Below are positions 14,468 through 24,600 of a stretch of 34,698 nucleotides of DNA, in pieces. Each line of letters opens with the position of its first letter. Positions within the stretch are counted from its first letter, which is position 1. This DNA comes from JBIICI01 sp044238935 (lineage in GTDB: Bacteria > Pseudomonadota > Alphaproteobacteria > Micavibrionales > Micavibrionaceae), in the NCBI GenBank assembly GCA_044238935.1, contig JBIICI010000021.1, positions 1 to 34,698 on the forward strand. Direction: 5' to 3'. The notes under the pieces are model-generated. The model was not told the origin of the DNA and ran no database searches. It worked only from the letters and a program-made list of their open reading frames with translations. Made by a program: the position numbers and the translations under genes.

Positions 14468-17400
14468 AGCACAATCTGAGCACCTGAATAACCTTATGCA
14501 AGATGCAATTATACAGGCTGAATATGCACAAAAAGAAGCCTCAGACCCCCTGACAAATGCATGGGTGAGTGCCTCTGCAGGCACAGGGAAAACAACTGTT
14601 TTAACGCGGCGTGTGTTGCGTTTAATGTTACCGCATCTTGATCCTGAAACCCAAAAATTTCATAAGGGGACGCCGCCTTATCGCCTATTATGCTTGACCT
14701 TTACAAAGGCAGGGGCTTCAGAAATGGCCATTCGGATTCATAAAATCTTGGCACGATGGGCGGTAATGGATGAATCTGATTTGAAAAAAACATTAGAAAA
14801 GCTAACGGGGGATTCCCCGACTGCGGAACAAATTATTCGGGCGCGACAGCTTTTTGCTGAATTGGTGGATGCGGCAGGCGGCGGCATGAAAATCATGACT
14901 ATTCACAGCTTTTGCCACAGTGTCCTCAGCCGCTTTCCTTTGGAAGCAGGCGTGCCCATTCAGTTTGATTTGATCGAAGGCGACAAAGAAAAATCATTAA
15001 TCCATACCGCCATTGACTCGGTCTTAAACGCCCCTGAACATCAAAAATCAGTGGAAATTTTATCGCATGAAATTGCCTATGATCAAATTCAAAAAGACCT
15101 CACCTCCTTAATTGCAGAACGTCACCGATTACAAAAAATGCTGGATTATTACCAAGGATATGAAGGTTGGAAAGAATGGTTAGCCAAGGATTTAAAAATC
15201 CACCCTGATCAAGATCCTGATACGTTGCTTATGCAATATACACAAGAGGGCAATTTCAATCGTATAGGGCTGAAAAATGTCATGCAGGTTTTATATGATG
15301 ATGGAGGAGAGAAAAATACACAACAAGCACAAGGAATCGATAATTTTTTATCCTGTACAGATATATCCCAACGGATCAAGTTATGGCCTGATTATGTGTA
15401 CACTATTTTGACCAAGGACAAAACCCTGCGCAAGCCCTTAAAAGCAATCAAGGAAAGGCCTGAATTACAGCGTATCCTTGAGGATGAAGGAAATAGAATC
15501 CTTTCTTATTTCCATGATTTAAATCAATATTCCCTCTTTCATCATACATGCCACATGGTGATCTTAGGACAAAAATCAATTGCCGCCTATACACAGCTTA
15601 AAGATCAAAAAGGCGTTTTAGATAATAATGACCTCATCCTAAAAACATTGGATTTGGTGCAAGGCAATTTATACACGCCCCACCATCAAAATAGCAAAAG
15701 CGCTGCACAATGGGTTTTATATAAACTGGATCAATCCATCGATCATATTTTGGTTGACGAAGCCCAAGATACAAACCCTGAGCAATGGGCACTTATCACC
15801 GCCTTAGCAGATGATTTCTTTGCGGGAGATGGCACACGCCCTGATGAATATCGAACCTTATTCGTGGTTGGTGATGAAAAACAATCAATCTATCGTTTTC
15901 AACGGGCGGATCCGATTGAATTTAGCGATAAACGCGATTTCTTTCGTAAACGATCCATTGACGCACAACGCCCATGGCGTGATGTGGCTTTACAAACATC
16001 CTTTCGTTCAACAGGGGCGGTTTTATCCATCGTGGATCATCTTTTTAACACAGAAGAGATGCGCCGCCGTATTGGCATGTCGGTCAATGATCATTTACAA
16101 CACAAAGTCGCGCGCGCACATCATGCTGGAAAAGTTGTTTTATGGCCGTTATTTCAAACGGCAAAAACAAACCCCGATGACCTCACTGCGTTTAATCCTA
16201 AGGAAAACAGTGCCTATCATAATGCTCAACATAACAATGGAATGATGGCACTCAGCCAGCATATCGCTACCAATATTCGTGCATGGCTGGATTCGGGGGA
16301 AAAAATCTTTGATCCCCATGAAAAAATCATGCGCCCGATAAAAGCGGGGGATATTATGATCCTGCTCCGCAGCCGCAATGCCCTATTTCATCAAATTCCA
16401 AAATCCTTAATCGCGCAACAAATCCCCGTCAGTGGATTAGACCGCGTTGTCTTAAAAAAACATATTATTGTCCAAGACATATTGGCCTGTTTACAATTTT
16501 CTTTATTACCTGATGATGATTTGAATTTAGCGATTTTATTAAAAACCCCCTTCCTTGGTTGGAATGATCAACAGATTTTTGACGTTCTTTATGCACAATC
16601 AACGGATCAACCTATCCATCACAGCACTATTTCTCTATGGCAAAAAATCAAAGCCCATAAAGATGATCCCTTTATTGCAAAAACTATTGAATGGCTTCGC
16701 AATCTTTTTAATTTAGCGCATCATGCGCGCCCCTATGATTTTATTGCGCATATTTTATCAAACCCCTGTCCCACCGATTCAAATGCGGCACGATCATTTT
16801 TTGCCCGTTTTGGGATGGATAGCGCGGACATTACGGGATTATTATTAAATAATGCGCTGCGCTATGAACAAGATTACATCCCAACCCTGCAAGGCTTCCT
16901 AGCTTGGCAGAAAAATAATGAGGCTGAATTTAAACGGATCGCCAACGAAGATTACAACCAAGTCCGCATCATGACCATTCATGGATCAAAGGGATTAGAA
17001 GCGCCGATTGTTATTTTGCCTGACACAATTTTACACAAACCTCCAAAAACACAATATGGCATGTGGACAAAAACAGCACATCATGCTGCATTCCTATGGC
17101 ATCGTGATCAAATTTTGCCCAAAGAAAGTGATAATCCTTACCGCAAAGCCAAGACTGATTTCCAAGCCGCAGAAAGCGATGAATCCATGCGATTACTGTA
17201 TGTCGCCATGACCCGCGCACGGGATCATTTATATATTGGGGGCTATACAGGGAAAAAAACACCTTTGGAAAACAGCCCCTATTTCACCTTACAAAATGCT
17301 TTTCAAGATCATCCTGACCATAAAATATTGGAAAATGGCGATTATATAATGGCGGATTCTGGAGAGATGATAGAGAAAAACAATCCTAATCTGCATGCTG

Positions 17401-18029
17401 ATCCTATTCTAAAAACTGAAAATGCAATTCTGTTGCCAGATTGGGTCACAAAGATTGCCGCGACCGAAGACATGCCGCCACGCCCTCTTACCCCCTCCCG
17501 CGCACAAGATGATGAGGCAGAGATTAAGGCGCGCTCTCCGTTACAAGATCGACAAAAACCATGGTTCGCCCGTGGAATTGCCACACACCGTTTATTGCAA
17601 TATTTACCTGACACACCCAACACACAATGGGCAGATTTAGGCGCGTTAATTTTAAAACAATATCACAGCGATTTATCAGAAACCATACGACAACAAATTT
17701 TAGATGAAACCTTAAAAATATTACATCATGCAGATTTCAACCATGTCTTTCAAACAGGATCACAGGCAGAAGTGCCAATTTCAGGCATTGTTGAAAATCG
17801 AATCATTAACGGACAAATTGATCGTTTGATGATCACCGATACAATGATTTATATTGTGGATTACAAAACCAATCGCCCATCCCCCACATCATGGGATCAT
17901 GTGCCTGCTGCGTATAAAACACAGCTTTTGTCGTATCAATCGATTTTATCGCAATTATACCCACAACACAGCATCAAATGCGCCCTGATCTGGACAGATG
18001 AGGCGCGATTAATGGTAATGCCTTCGTAA
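14457..18029 (+). CDS. addA: AddA, UvrD-type helicase-nuclease subunit
   Basis: AddA is the motor subunit of the DNA end-resection complex. In the 1190-residue protein the Walker A motif is SAGTGKTT (~40-47). Further motifs follow in order: TFTKAGASEMAIRIH, DEAQDTNPEQW (Walker B), VVGDEKQSIYRFQRADP, IMTIHGSKGLEAPIVILPD and LLYVAMTRARDHLYIGG. A C-terminal nuclease domain follows, with ARGIATHRLLQYLP, NGQIDRLMI and VDYKTNR. I chose the ATG at 14457 because GAGGA at 14444-14448 is well spaced; the frame is open to an ATG at 14394 deep inside addB, which is less likely. The stop is 3 bp from that of the convergent dksA. Confidence 0.95.
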   Translation: MGHKAQSEHLNNLMQDAIIQAEYAQKEASDPLTNAWVSASAGTGKTTVLTRRVLRLMLPHLDPETQKFHKGTPPYRLLCLTFTKAGASEMAIRIHKILARWAVMDESDLKKTLEKLTGDSPTAEQIIRARQLFAELVDAAGGGMKIMTIHSFCHSVLSRFPLEAGVPIQFDLIEGDKEKSLIHTAIDSVLNAPEHQKSVEILSHEIAYDQIQKDLTSLIAERHRLQKMLDYYQGYEGWKEWLAKDLKIHPDQDPDTLLMQYTQEGNFNRIGLKNVMQVLYDDGGEKNTQQAQGIDNFLSCTDISQRIKLWPDYVYTILTKDKTLRKPLKAIKERPELQRILEDEGNRILSYFHDLNQYSLFHHTCHMVILGQKSIAAYTQLKDQKGVLDNNDLILKTLDLVQGNLYTPHHQNSKSAAQWVLYKLDQSIDHILVDEAQDTNPEQWALITALADDFFAGDGTRPDEYRTLFVVGDEKQSIYRFQRADPIEFSDKRDFFRKRSIDAQRPWRDVALQTSFRSTGAVLSIVDHLFNTEEMRRRIGMSVNDHLQHKVARAHHAGKVVLWPLFQTAKTNPDDLTAFNPKENSAYHNAQHNNGMMALSQHIATNIRAWLDSGEKIFDPHEKIMRPIKAGDIMILLRSRNALFHQIPKSLIAQQIPVSGLDRVVLKKHIIVQDILACLQFSLLPDDDLNLAILLKTPFLGWNDQQIFDVLYAQSTDQPIHHSTISLWQKIKAHKDDPFIAKTIEWLRNLFNLAHHARPYDFIAHILSNPCPTDSNAARSFFARFGMDSADITGLLLNNALRYEQDYIPTLQGFLAWQKNNEAEFKRIANEDYNQVRIMTIHGSKGLEAPIVILPDTILHKPPKTQYGMWTKTAHHAAFLWHRDQILPKESDNPYRKAKTDFQAAESDESMRLLYVAMTRARDHLYIGGYTGKKTPLENSPYFTLQNAFQDHPDHKILENGDYIMADSGEMIEKNNPNLHADPILKTENAILLPDWVTKIAATEDMPPRPLTPSRAQDDEAEIKARSPLQDRQKPWFARGIATHRLLQYLPDTPNTQWADLGALILKQYHSDLSETIRQQILDETLKILHHADFNHVFQTGSQAEVPISGIVENRIINGQIDRLMITDTMIYIVDYKTNRPSPTSWDHVPAAYKTQLLSYQSILSQLYPQHSIKCALIWTDEARLMVMPS

Positions 18030-18032
18030 ACA

Positions 18033-18467
18033 TTAATCGTCGCGCTGGACTTTTTCTTGGCGCTCATGACGTTCTTGCGCCTCAACACTTAAGGTCGCAA
18101 TGGGGCGCGCCTCAAGACGGGCGATACTGATAGGGTCGCCTGTTTCTTCGCAATAGCCATATTCGCCTTCATTAATCCGCTGAATTGCAGAATCAATCTT
18201 ATTGATCAATTTACGGTAACGATCCCGTGTGCGCAATTCCAGCGCGTGGTCAGTTTCAGCGGAGGCGCGGTCAGTCATATCAGGCTGCTGCAATTCAATT
18301 TTCTGCAATGTGGATTGAATGGTTTGTGAGGATTCCCCCACCAATTCAGCACGCCATTCCAATAATTTTGATCGAAAATATTCCAACATAATCGGGTTCA
18401 TAAATTCGCCCGTGTCTAATTTCGGGTCATAATCTGTGGGAATAATCGAGCTGCTTGATACGGCCAT
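18033..18467 (-). CDS. dksA: DksA-family RNA polymerase-binding regulator, single-cysteine form
   Basis: DksA binds the RNA polymerase secondary channel and works with ppGpp in the stringent response. The 144-residue protein has the N-terminal coiled coil with MTDRASAETDHALELRTRDR around its tip and the globular C-terminal domain EYGYCEETGDPISIARLEARP. Only one of the four zinc-finger cysteines (Cys106) remains, as is usual for the alphaproteobacterial form with the ATLSVEAQERHER ending, so folding is probably zinc-independent. AGGA lies 7 bases before the ATG. It is convergent with addA (3-bp gap) and divergent from htpX. Confidence 0.93.
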   Translation of the reverse strand: MAVSSSSIIPTDYDPKLDTGEFMNPIMLEYFRSKLLEWRAELVGESSQTIQSTLQKIELQQPDMTDRASAETDHALELRTRDRYRKLINKIDSAIQRINEGEYGYCEETGDPISIARLEARPIATLSVEAQERHERQEKVQRDD

Positions 18468-18508
18468 TTTATTTTCCTAAATGCAAAAGTCAGTATAAGA
18501 TGGTAAAA

Positions 18509-18536
18509 AAGATAGCACATTTTCATTTTTTAACAA
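18509..18536 (-). promoter_or_regulatory. Possible dksA promoter
   Basis: On the reverse strand TTGTTA (18536-18531) and TATCTT (18514-18509) are separated by 16 bp, about 40 bp before the dksA start. The match to sigma-70 consensus is moderate. Confidence 0.35.
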
Positions 18537-18590
18537 GCTGAATTTTATCGTGACTTGATTTATAGCGTGGTAAGGCCTAAAATATACATT

Positions 18591-19478
18591 ATGAACCAAA
18601 TGAAAACCTTTATTCTCCTTGCCGCAATGACCGCCCTGTTTGGGGGCGTCGGGCTGTTATTGGGCGGACAGACAGGGATGGTTTTTGCCCTGTGCTTTGC
18701 CGCGATTATGAATATCGGCAGTTGGTGGTTTTCGGATAAAATGGTGCTGCGGCTTTATAAGGCACAAGAAGTCACCACAGGCGCATTGTTTGATATGACA
18801 CAGGAACTGGCGGTGCGTGCAGGCATCCCCATGCCGCGCGTTTATATCATTGAGAATCCGCAACCCAATGCCTTTGCCACAGGACGTAATCCCCAACATG
18901 GTGCCGTTGCTGCCACAACGGGGATTATGCAGATCTTAAACGAGCGTGAACTGCGTGGCGTGATTGCGCATGAATTGGCGCATATTAAAAATTATGATAC
19001 CCTCACCATGACCATCACCGCCACGATTGCAGGGGCAATTTCCATGCTGGCACAATTTGCCTTATTTTTTGGCGGCGGCGGTCGCGATGAAAACGGCAAC
19101 AGATCGGGCAATATTATCACCAGCTTGTTGATTATGTTTTTAGCCCCCCTTGCGGCATCCTTGGTGCAAATGACCATTTCACGGGTGCGCGAATATTCAG
19201 CGGATCGTGATGGCGGCATGATCTGTGGTGATCCGTTGGCGTTGGCATCCGCCCTGCAAAAATTGGAAAAAGGCGCAGCGCACATTGATAACCATACCGC
19301 CGAAGAAAACCCTGCCACCGCGCATATGTTTATCATCAACCCCCTACATCAAAACCGAACCAGAGATCACCTCTTTTCGACTCACCCCAAAACCATCAAC
19401 CGTGTAGAGGCATTGGAGAAATTAGCGAAGAGTTTGGGGACAGAGCCAAGCTCTACCGCATTAAATCCTTGGGATTAG
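18591..19478 (+). CDS. htpX: HtpX membrane zinc metalloprotease
   Basis: HtpX is an inner-membrane M48 protease that degrades misfolded membrane proteins. The 295-residue protein has two N-terminal membrane segments (ILLAAMTALFGGVGLLLGG and the next ~20 residues), the zinc-binding HELAH (~127-131), a second hydrophobic pair around residues 140-200, and the downstream REYSADRDGG segment that supplies the third zinc ligand. I chose the ATG at 18591 (MNQMKTFILL), which fits the family N-terminus; an upstream TTG at 18555 and an ATG at 18600 are alternatives. The large palindrome at 19511-19661 follows the stop and may act as terminator. Confidence 0.95.
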   Translation: MNQMKTFILLAAMTALFGGVGLLLGGQTGMVFALCFAAIMNIGSWWFSDKMVLRLYKAQEVTTGALFDMTQELAVRAGIPMPRVYIIENPQPNAFATGRNPQHGAVAATTGIMQILNERELRGVIAHELAHIKNYDTLTMTITATIAGAISMLAQFALFFGGGGRDENGNRSGNIITSLLIMFLAPLAASLVQMTISRVREYSADRDGGMICGDPLALASALQKLEKGAAHIDNHTAEENPATAHMFIINPLHQNRTRDHLFSTHPKTINRVEALEKLAKSLGTEPSSTALNPWD

Positions 19479-19510
19479 AGATCGCTCTTCTAATTTAAAG
19501 GTTAGCATTT

Positions 19511-19661
19511 TTTTGAACACTAAGGACACTAAGAACCACTAAGGCGCACTAAGGACTTATTTAAAAAACATAGAGATACTCCTTTTTCTAAGAGTACCAT
19601 ATGTCCTAATTCTATTTTCTTAGTGAAACTTAGTGGTTCTTAGTGTCCTTAGTGTTCAAAA
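19511..19661. repeat. Long CTAAG palindrome with perfect 33-bp arms
   Basis: The arms at 19511-19543 (TTTTGAACACTAAGGACACT...) and 19629-19661 are perfect reverse complements over 33 bp, separated by 85 bp. That spacer itself holds further CACTAAG and CTTAGTG units. The 3' arm is followed by an A-rich run and the 5' arm preceded by a T-rich run, so it could terminate transcription. It fills the gap between htpX and the EVE gene and is related to the copy inside the MITE at 3084-3331. Confidence 0.9.
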
Positions 19662-19683
19662 ATAAAAAATAAGGAAACATTAT

Positions 19684-20082
19684 ATGGCATATTGGCTGAT
19701 TAAATCCGAACCGTTTAAATGGTCATGGGATGACCATGTCAAAAAAGGCATTGAGCATTGGGACGGTGTGCGCAATTACCAAGCCGCGAACAACCTCAAA
19801 GCCATGCAATTAGGCGATTTGGCATTTTTTTATCACTCCAATGTCGGCATGGAAATTGTCGGCGTGGTAGAGGTTGTCAAACAGGCCTATCCTGATCCAT
19901 CTGATCCCAGCGGTCGTTTTGTAATGGTGGATTTTAAGGCCGTATCGCCGCTTAAACGCCCTGTGACCTTAAAAGAAATCAAGGCGCACCCAGCATTACA
20001 GGATATGGCATTGATTAAGCAATCCCGCCTTTCTGTGATGCCTGTGACAAAGTTAGAATGGGATATTATCCACAATCTATAG
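19684..20082 (+). CDS. EVE-domain protein
   Basis: This 132-residue protein is a single EVE domain, a PUA-like fold related to YTH, thought to bind modified bases in nucleic acid. The signature starts AYWLIKSEPFKWSWDD, continues with WDGVRNYQAANNLKAMQLGD (~residues 27-46) and FFYHSNVG, and ends with the family-type RLSVMPVTKLEWDII. It is complete for the family. An AAGGAAA site precedes the ATG. The gene stands alone between CTAAG-type palindromes on both sides. EVE genes are reported near modification-dependent defence genes, but I see no such partner here. Confidence 0.92.
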   Translation: MAYWLIKSEPFKWSWDDHVKKGIEHWDGVRNYQAANNLKAMQLGDLAFFYHSNVGMEIVGVVEVVKQAYPDPSDPSGRFVMVDFKAVSPLKRPVTLKEIKAHPALQDMALIKQSRLSVMPVTKLEWDIIHNL

Positions 20083-20101
20083 AAAATCCCTTTATAACCT
20101 T

Positions 20102-20163
20102 CTTAGCGTCTTCGCGCCTTTGCGTGAGGTTATTTTTGCACGCAAAGACGCAAAGGCGCTAAG
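20102..20163. repeat. CTTAGCG...CGCTAAG palindrome, 5' of the GxxExxY gene
   Basis: The 25-base arms (20102-20126 CTTAGCGTCTTCGCGCCTTT... and 20139-20163) pair with three mismatches around a 12-base loop. It lies between the EVE gene and the GxxExxY gene. Confidence 0.88.
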
Positions 20164-20184
20164 ATTTATGAAAGATAAAAAAGC

Positions 20185-20580
20185 ATGACAAAAGATATAG
20201 AAGAGATTGCAACCATAGCCATTGATTGTGGCTTGAAGATTCACAAAGACCTTGGTACAGGTTTGCTGGAATCCGTTTATGAAGCAGTCATGTTTCGTAT
20301 GCTTGAAAGAAAAGGATTATATGTTGAAAAACAAAAGCCAATTTCTTTTACATTTGATAACATGGTTTTTAACGAAGGATTTCGCGCAGACATTTTGGTT
20401 GAAAAGCAGCTTTTGATTGAATTGAAATCAACAGAAACCATATCTCCCGTTCATGGAAAGCAAGTCTTAACTTACCTTAGGCTTATGGATTTACCCTTAG
20501 GTTTACTCATGAATTTCGGAATGCCAACTTTTAAAGAAGGCATAAAAAGAATAGTCAATAATTATCAAAAAAATCTTTGA
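20185..20580 (+). CDS. GxxExxY protein, PD-(D/E)XK-like
   Basis: This 131-residue protein carries the name-giving motif GLLESVY (Gly26, Glu29, Tyr32). It has a likely PD-(D/E)XK nuclease core with Asp69 in FRADILVE and Glu79-x-Lys81 in LIELKS, then the conserved GKQVLTYLRLMDLPLGLLMNFG. The family is widespread and patchy and its function is not established. This gene is bracketed by CTTAGCG palindromes ending 21 bp upstream of its start and beginning 23 bp downstream of its stop. That arrangement suggests a mobile or repeat-associated cassette. No strong ribosome-binding site is visible. Confidence 0.92.
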   Translation: MTKDIEEIATIAIDCGLKIHKDLGTGLLESVYEAVMFRMLERKGLYVEKQKPISFTFDNMVFNEGFRADILVEKQLLIELKSTETISPVHGKQVLTYLRLMDLPLGLLMNFGMPTFKEGIKRIVNNYQKNL

Positions 20581-20603
20581 AATTAAAATCACCTCCTTAA
20601 ACC

Positions 20604-20648
20604 CTTAGCGTCTTTGCGTGAGATCCTTTTGCACGCGAAGGCGCTAAG
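20604..20648. repeat. CTTAGCG...CGCTAAG palindrome, 3' of the GxxExxY gene
   Basis: The 17-base arms (20604-20620 CTTAGCGTCTTTGCGTG and 20632-20648 CACGCGAAGGCGCTAAG) pair with two mismatches that would be G-U pairs in RNA. The right arm recurs exactly at 33772-33788. Confidence 0.88.
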
Positions 20649-20692
20649 ATTACAAGTTACCACAGCTTGCGTCATCTAATTTTGGTGGTCTT

Positions 20693-21598
20693 CTACAACA
20701 ACATCAACGCCAAAAACAATGCGAATAAATAAAAGACGGAATAGCCAAACATGCGCTTTGCTGCCGCTAAATCCTCGGTTTTCAAAACCTTATAGGCGCA
20801 ATAGATAAAAAAGCCGCTTAAAATTGCCGCCACGCATCCATAAAGGCTGGAGCTTTCAGGGAAAAAGGCAGGGGCAATGGTGATGGGGAATAAAATTAGC
20901 GTATAGATCAGCATTTGTTTTTTCGTATGCGGTGCGCCATGCGTGACGTTTAACATGGGGATGCCTGCTTTTTGATAATCCTCACACGCAAACAGGCTTA
21001 ATGCCCAAAAATGCGGTGGTGTCCATAAAAAGATAATTAAAAATAATAAAATCGGCAATATTGAAATTGATCCCGTCATTGCCGCCCAGCCAATCATCGG
21101 CGGAAATGCCCCTGCTGCGCCACCAATCACGATATTTTGCGGTGTGCGGCGTTTTAAAATCATCGTGTAAATCACACCATAAAACAAATTGGCAAACGCC
21201 AAAATCCCTGCCGCCAGCCAATTGGTTGATAATCCCATCAACATAACGGACAAAATCGACATAAAAATCGAAAAAAACAATCCATCATCAGGCAGCACAC
21301 GCCCCTTTGGGATTGGGCGGTTTTCCGTGCGTTTCATCATCGCATCAATATCGCGGTCATACCACATATTAAACGCCCCTGCCGCCCCTGCCCCGAGCGC
21401 CAAGGCGAACAGTGCAATTGCGATTAAAATCGGGTTTTGCTGATCAAAATTCGGCGCGATCCACATCCCTGCAAAACCTGTAAAGACCACAAGGCTCATG
21501 ACTTTTGGTTTCAATAGTGCCACAAAATCCCGCACTTGGGATGTTTGGGCAGAAGAAGGGTCATGGGGATGCAAAAGAGAAAAATGATCTTGTTTCAT
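20693..21598 (-). CDS. ctaB: Protoheme IX farnesyltransferase (heme o synthase)
   Basis: CtaB is an inner-membrane UbiA-family prenyltransferase that adds a farnesyl group to heme b to form heme o for terminal oxidases. The 301-residue protein has about nine membrane segments. The first Asp-rich motif is NMWYDRDIDAMMKRT (~77-91), followed by ENRPIPKGR, and the second polar loop includes ACEDYQKAGIPML. Length is normal. No clear ribosome-binding site precedes the ATG at 21598. Other cytochrome oxidase genes, often adjacent in alphaproteobacteria, are absent here. Confidence 0.95.
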   Translation of the reverse strand: MKQDHFSLLHPHDPSSAQTSQVRDFVALLKPKVMSLVVFTGFAGMWIAPNFDQQNPILIAIALFALALGAGAAGAFNMWYDRDIDAMMKRTENRPIPKGRVLPDDGLFFSIFMSILSVMLMGLSTNWLAAGILAFANLFYGVIYTMILKRRTPQNIVIGGAAGAFPPMIGWAAMTGSISILPILLFLIIFLWTPPHFWALSLFACEDYQKAGIPMLNVTHGAPHTKKQMLIYTLILFPITIAPAFFPESSSLYGCVAAILSGFFIYCAYKVLKTEDLAAAKRMFGYSVFYLFALFLALMLL

Positions 21599-21660
21599 AA
21601 AACATGTATAGCATGGACATTTCTGAAAAAGAATGATTTTTTAAATGGAGTTTTATTTTA

Positions 21661-21679
21661 TATAGTGTTTTAAAATATT
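21661..21679. mobile_element. Solo end of the MITE family
   Basis: TATAGTGTTTTAAAATATT is identical over 19 bp to TA plus the left terminus of the MITE at 3082-3100. The adjoining bases then differ and I find no matching right end nearby. It lies in the ~100-bp gap between ctaB and the Aas-like gene. Confidence 0.5.
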
Positions 21680-21699
21680 TCCCTGATACAAAAGCTTTT

Positions 21700-24600
21700 T
21701 TAGGCTTCCGTTATCTTTTGCAATTCTGTGTAATCGGTTTTGCCTGATCCCAAGAGAGGCATTTTTTCTAACATAATCACCTCACTGGGCACAGACAGGT
21801 TGTTGATCCCGTGCTGCTGCGCATAGGCAGCAAGCGCGACGCGTTTGGCATCTTTTTGGGTAGTAAAGAGAATGATTTTCTCCCCCTTCTTCGGGTCACT
21901 GGTGCTGATGGCGGCGTGTAAGTCTTCCTCCCAACAGGCATTTGCCAGTTGCTCTACGGCGGAAAGGGAAACCATCTCCGCGCCGATTTTGGCAAAGCGT
22001 TTGGCGCGACCAACAATCTTGACGAATCCTTCCGAATCAATCGACACAATATCACCTGTATCATGCCACCCATCCACAGGGGGCTGAATGATGCCTGCTG
22101 CGCTGGATAGGTAATAACCCAGCATGACATTATCGCCCTTAACCAGTAATTTCGCGCCCTCGACAACCCCTGCCACAGGCTCTAGCTTTGTTTGAATGGC
22201 GGGCAGTAATCTGCCAACTGTGCCTGCTTTAAAATGCATGGCGGAATTGACCGCCAGAACTGGCGATGTTTCGGTTGCGCCGTAGCCTTCCAAAATCTTG
22301 ACACCAAAGCGATCTAAATATAGGCGGCGCGTTTCATCTTCCACACGCTCTGCACCTGCGAAAATATAGCGCATACGGTAAAAATCATACGCATCCGCCA
22401 TACGCGCATAGCCCTTTAAAAATGTATTCGTGCCAAACATAATGGTGGCATTGGTACGATACACCATCTCAGGCACAATGCGGTAATGCAGGGGACTGGG
22501 GTATAAAAACGTACGGATACCTGATAAAACTGGCAACAAAGCCCCACCTGTTAGACCAAAGGAATGGAACATCGGCAGGGCATTAAAGACAATATCCTGA
22601 CGATTAAAATCCACACGAGAGGAGAGCTGTTGGATATTCGCCGTAATATTGGCATGGCTTAAAACCACGCCCTTTGGATTGCCTTCTGATCCTGATGTGA
22701 ATAGCACCACCGCAGGGTCATTTGGGACGAATTGAGCCTGTTTATAAAACAGGGCAGGCGGCGTCAGTTTGGCGCGAATTTTATCCGCCAATGTAATCGT
22801 TTTTTGAATATCTTCCAGATAGATAATAGATAGATGCGGTTCTAAAGCCTCAATCAAGCCCTCCAAACGCCCACGTTCAATAAAAACACGCGATGTGATT
22901 AAATTCTTGATTTGCGCCGTCTGAACACAGGATAAAATCGTGCTGATCCCAGCAGAATAATTGATCATGGCGGGTACGCGTCCAATGGATTGTAAGGCAA
23001 AGAACGACACCAAACAGCCCAATGTATTGGGCAACATTAAGCCCACATTTTCCCGCGCGCTTGTGAAACGGGTAAATTGATTCCCCAATACCATTGATCC
23101 AATCAATAAGCGATCAAATGTCATGGGGCGATGGTTGATGTCTTCTGCAATAATCGCCTTTGCCCCTTGGATTTTGGCGGTTTGTTGTAAGACTTGCCAC
23201 AGAGGCGCAGGGGCGTACGCGGTCTTAAACATCATGTTTTCCATGATGGAAAATAATTTCTGCCCTGCCGCGTGACGACGGGCGCGACCTTTGATTTCAG
23301 GATCAATGATAAAATCTTGCGGTTCTAAAATCGTAATAATGATTTTGGGGAATGTAAAAACAGGGAATTTGCCTTTTAAGCGCGCAAAAGGTAAATATTG
23401 AACACCGTCCAGACGGACAGGCAAAATCTTTGCCCCTGTCCGATCCGCAACCATCGCGGTGCCGTCATAAATTTTCATCAACGCGCCTGTTTCCGTCAAT
23501 CGTCCTTCGGGGAAGATCACGACATGGCGGTCTTCTTGGACTTTACGGATCAGGGATTTTAAAGATAATGGGTTTGTGGGATCCAAAGGAAATGCATCAA
23601 CCAGCTGTAAAAACGGCCGCACCCACCACCAATTTGCGACAAAGCTATTGACCGCAAACATCGGCTTACCACTTAAAAATGCCGCCAATAAGGGCGGATC
23701 CATCAAGGAGACATGGTTTGCCACAATCACCGCGCGTTTGCCCGCTTTGGCGATATTGTCTGCACCGCGCACTTCCACGCGGTAACAGATTTTAAAGATG
23801 ATTTGCATCATTGTTTTGAACAGATAATCAGGCAACAGCGCGCATATATAAAGCGATGCCCCCAAATTCCCCAAGGCAAAAATCAAGAATATCGCGGAGA
23901 TTGAAAACCCCAGCCCAATCAAAATCGCGCATAACAGGGCGGAGAAAACAATCATCATCGCATTCAACACCGCACTGCCTGCTAAAATGCGTGAGCGCAA
24001 ATGATCAGGCGATTCATGCTGCACAAGGGCATTGAGCGGTACAACATACAACCCTCCACAAATCGCAACAGCGGTAATATCAAATAAAATGCGCCAATGC
24101 GGCAAGTATGATAAAAACCCCATCATGCCCCATAATTGATCATCATTTAAAAATGTGGCGTGGGATGTGGCGAAAAATAAATCAATGGAAAAGATACTCA
24201 TGCCCAGTGCCGCAAGCGGCACAAACGTGCCATTGATTTGTCCCTTCAATAGACGATGATTCAGGAATCCCCCCGCCGCAATGCCCACCGAAAATAATGT
24301 TAGGAATAAAATTAAAACATGCCCATCCGCATGCAGAGCTTCTTTGGTAAAATTTGGAATTTGCGATAAAAACATGCCGCCCATAAAATAAAACCACGAC
24401 ATCCCCAAAATTGAGCGCTGGATCGGCTTTGTTTGCTGGAAACTTAACTTTAAGATACGCGCCATTTCTGTAAACGGATTCCAGTTGATGATTATACTGC
24501 TATCCCGCGCAGGCGCATTAGGAATAAACCGACTCGCCCCATAGCCAATCAGGGCGCATAAAACAATAAACAAGGATGTCCAGATCGTGCCATGCGGTAA

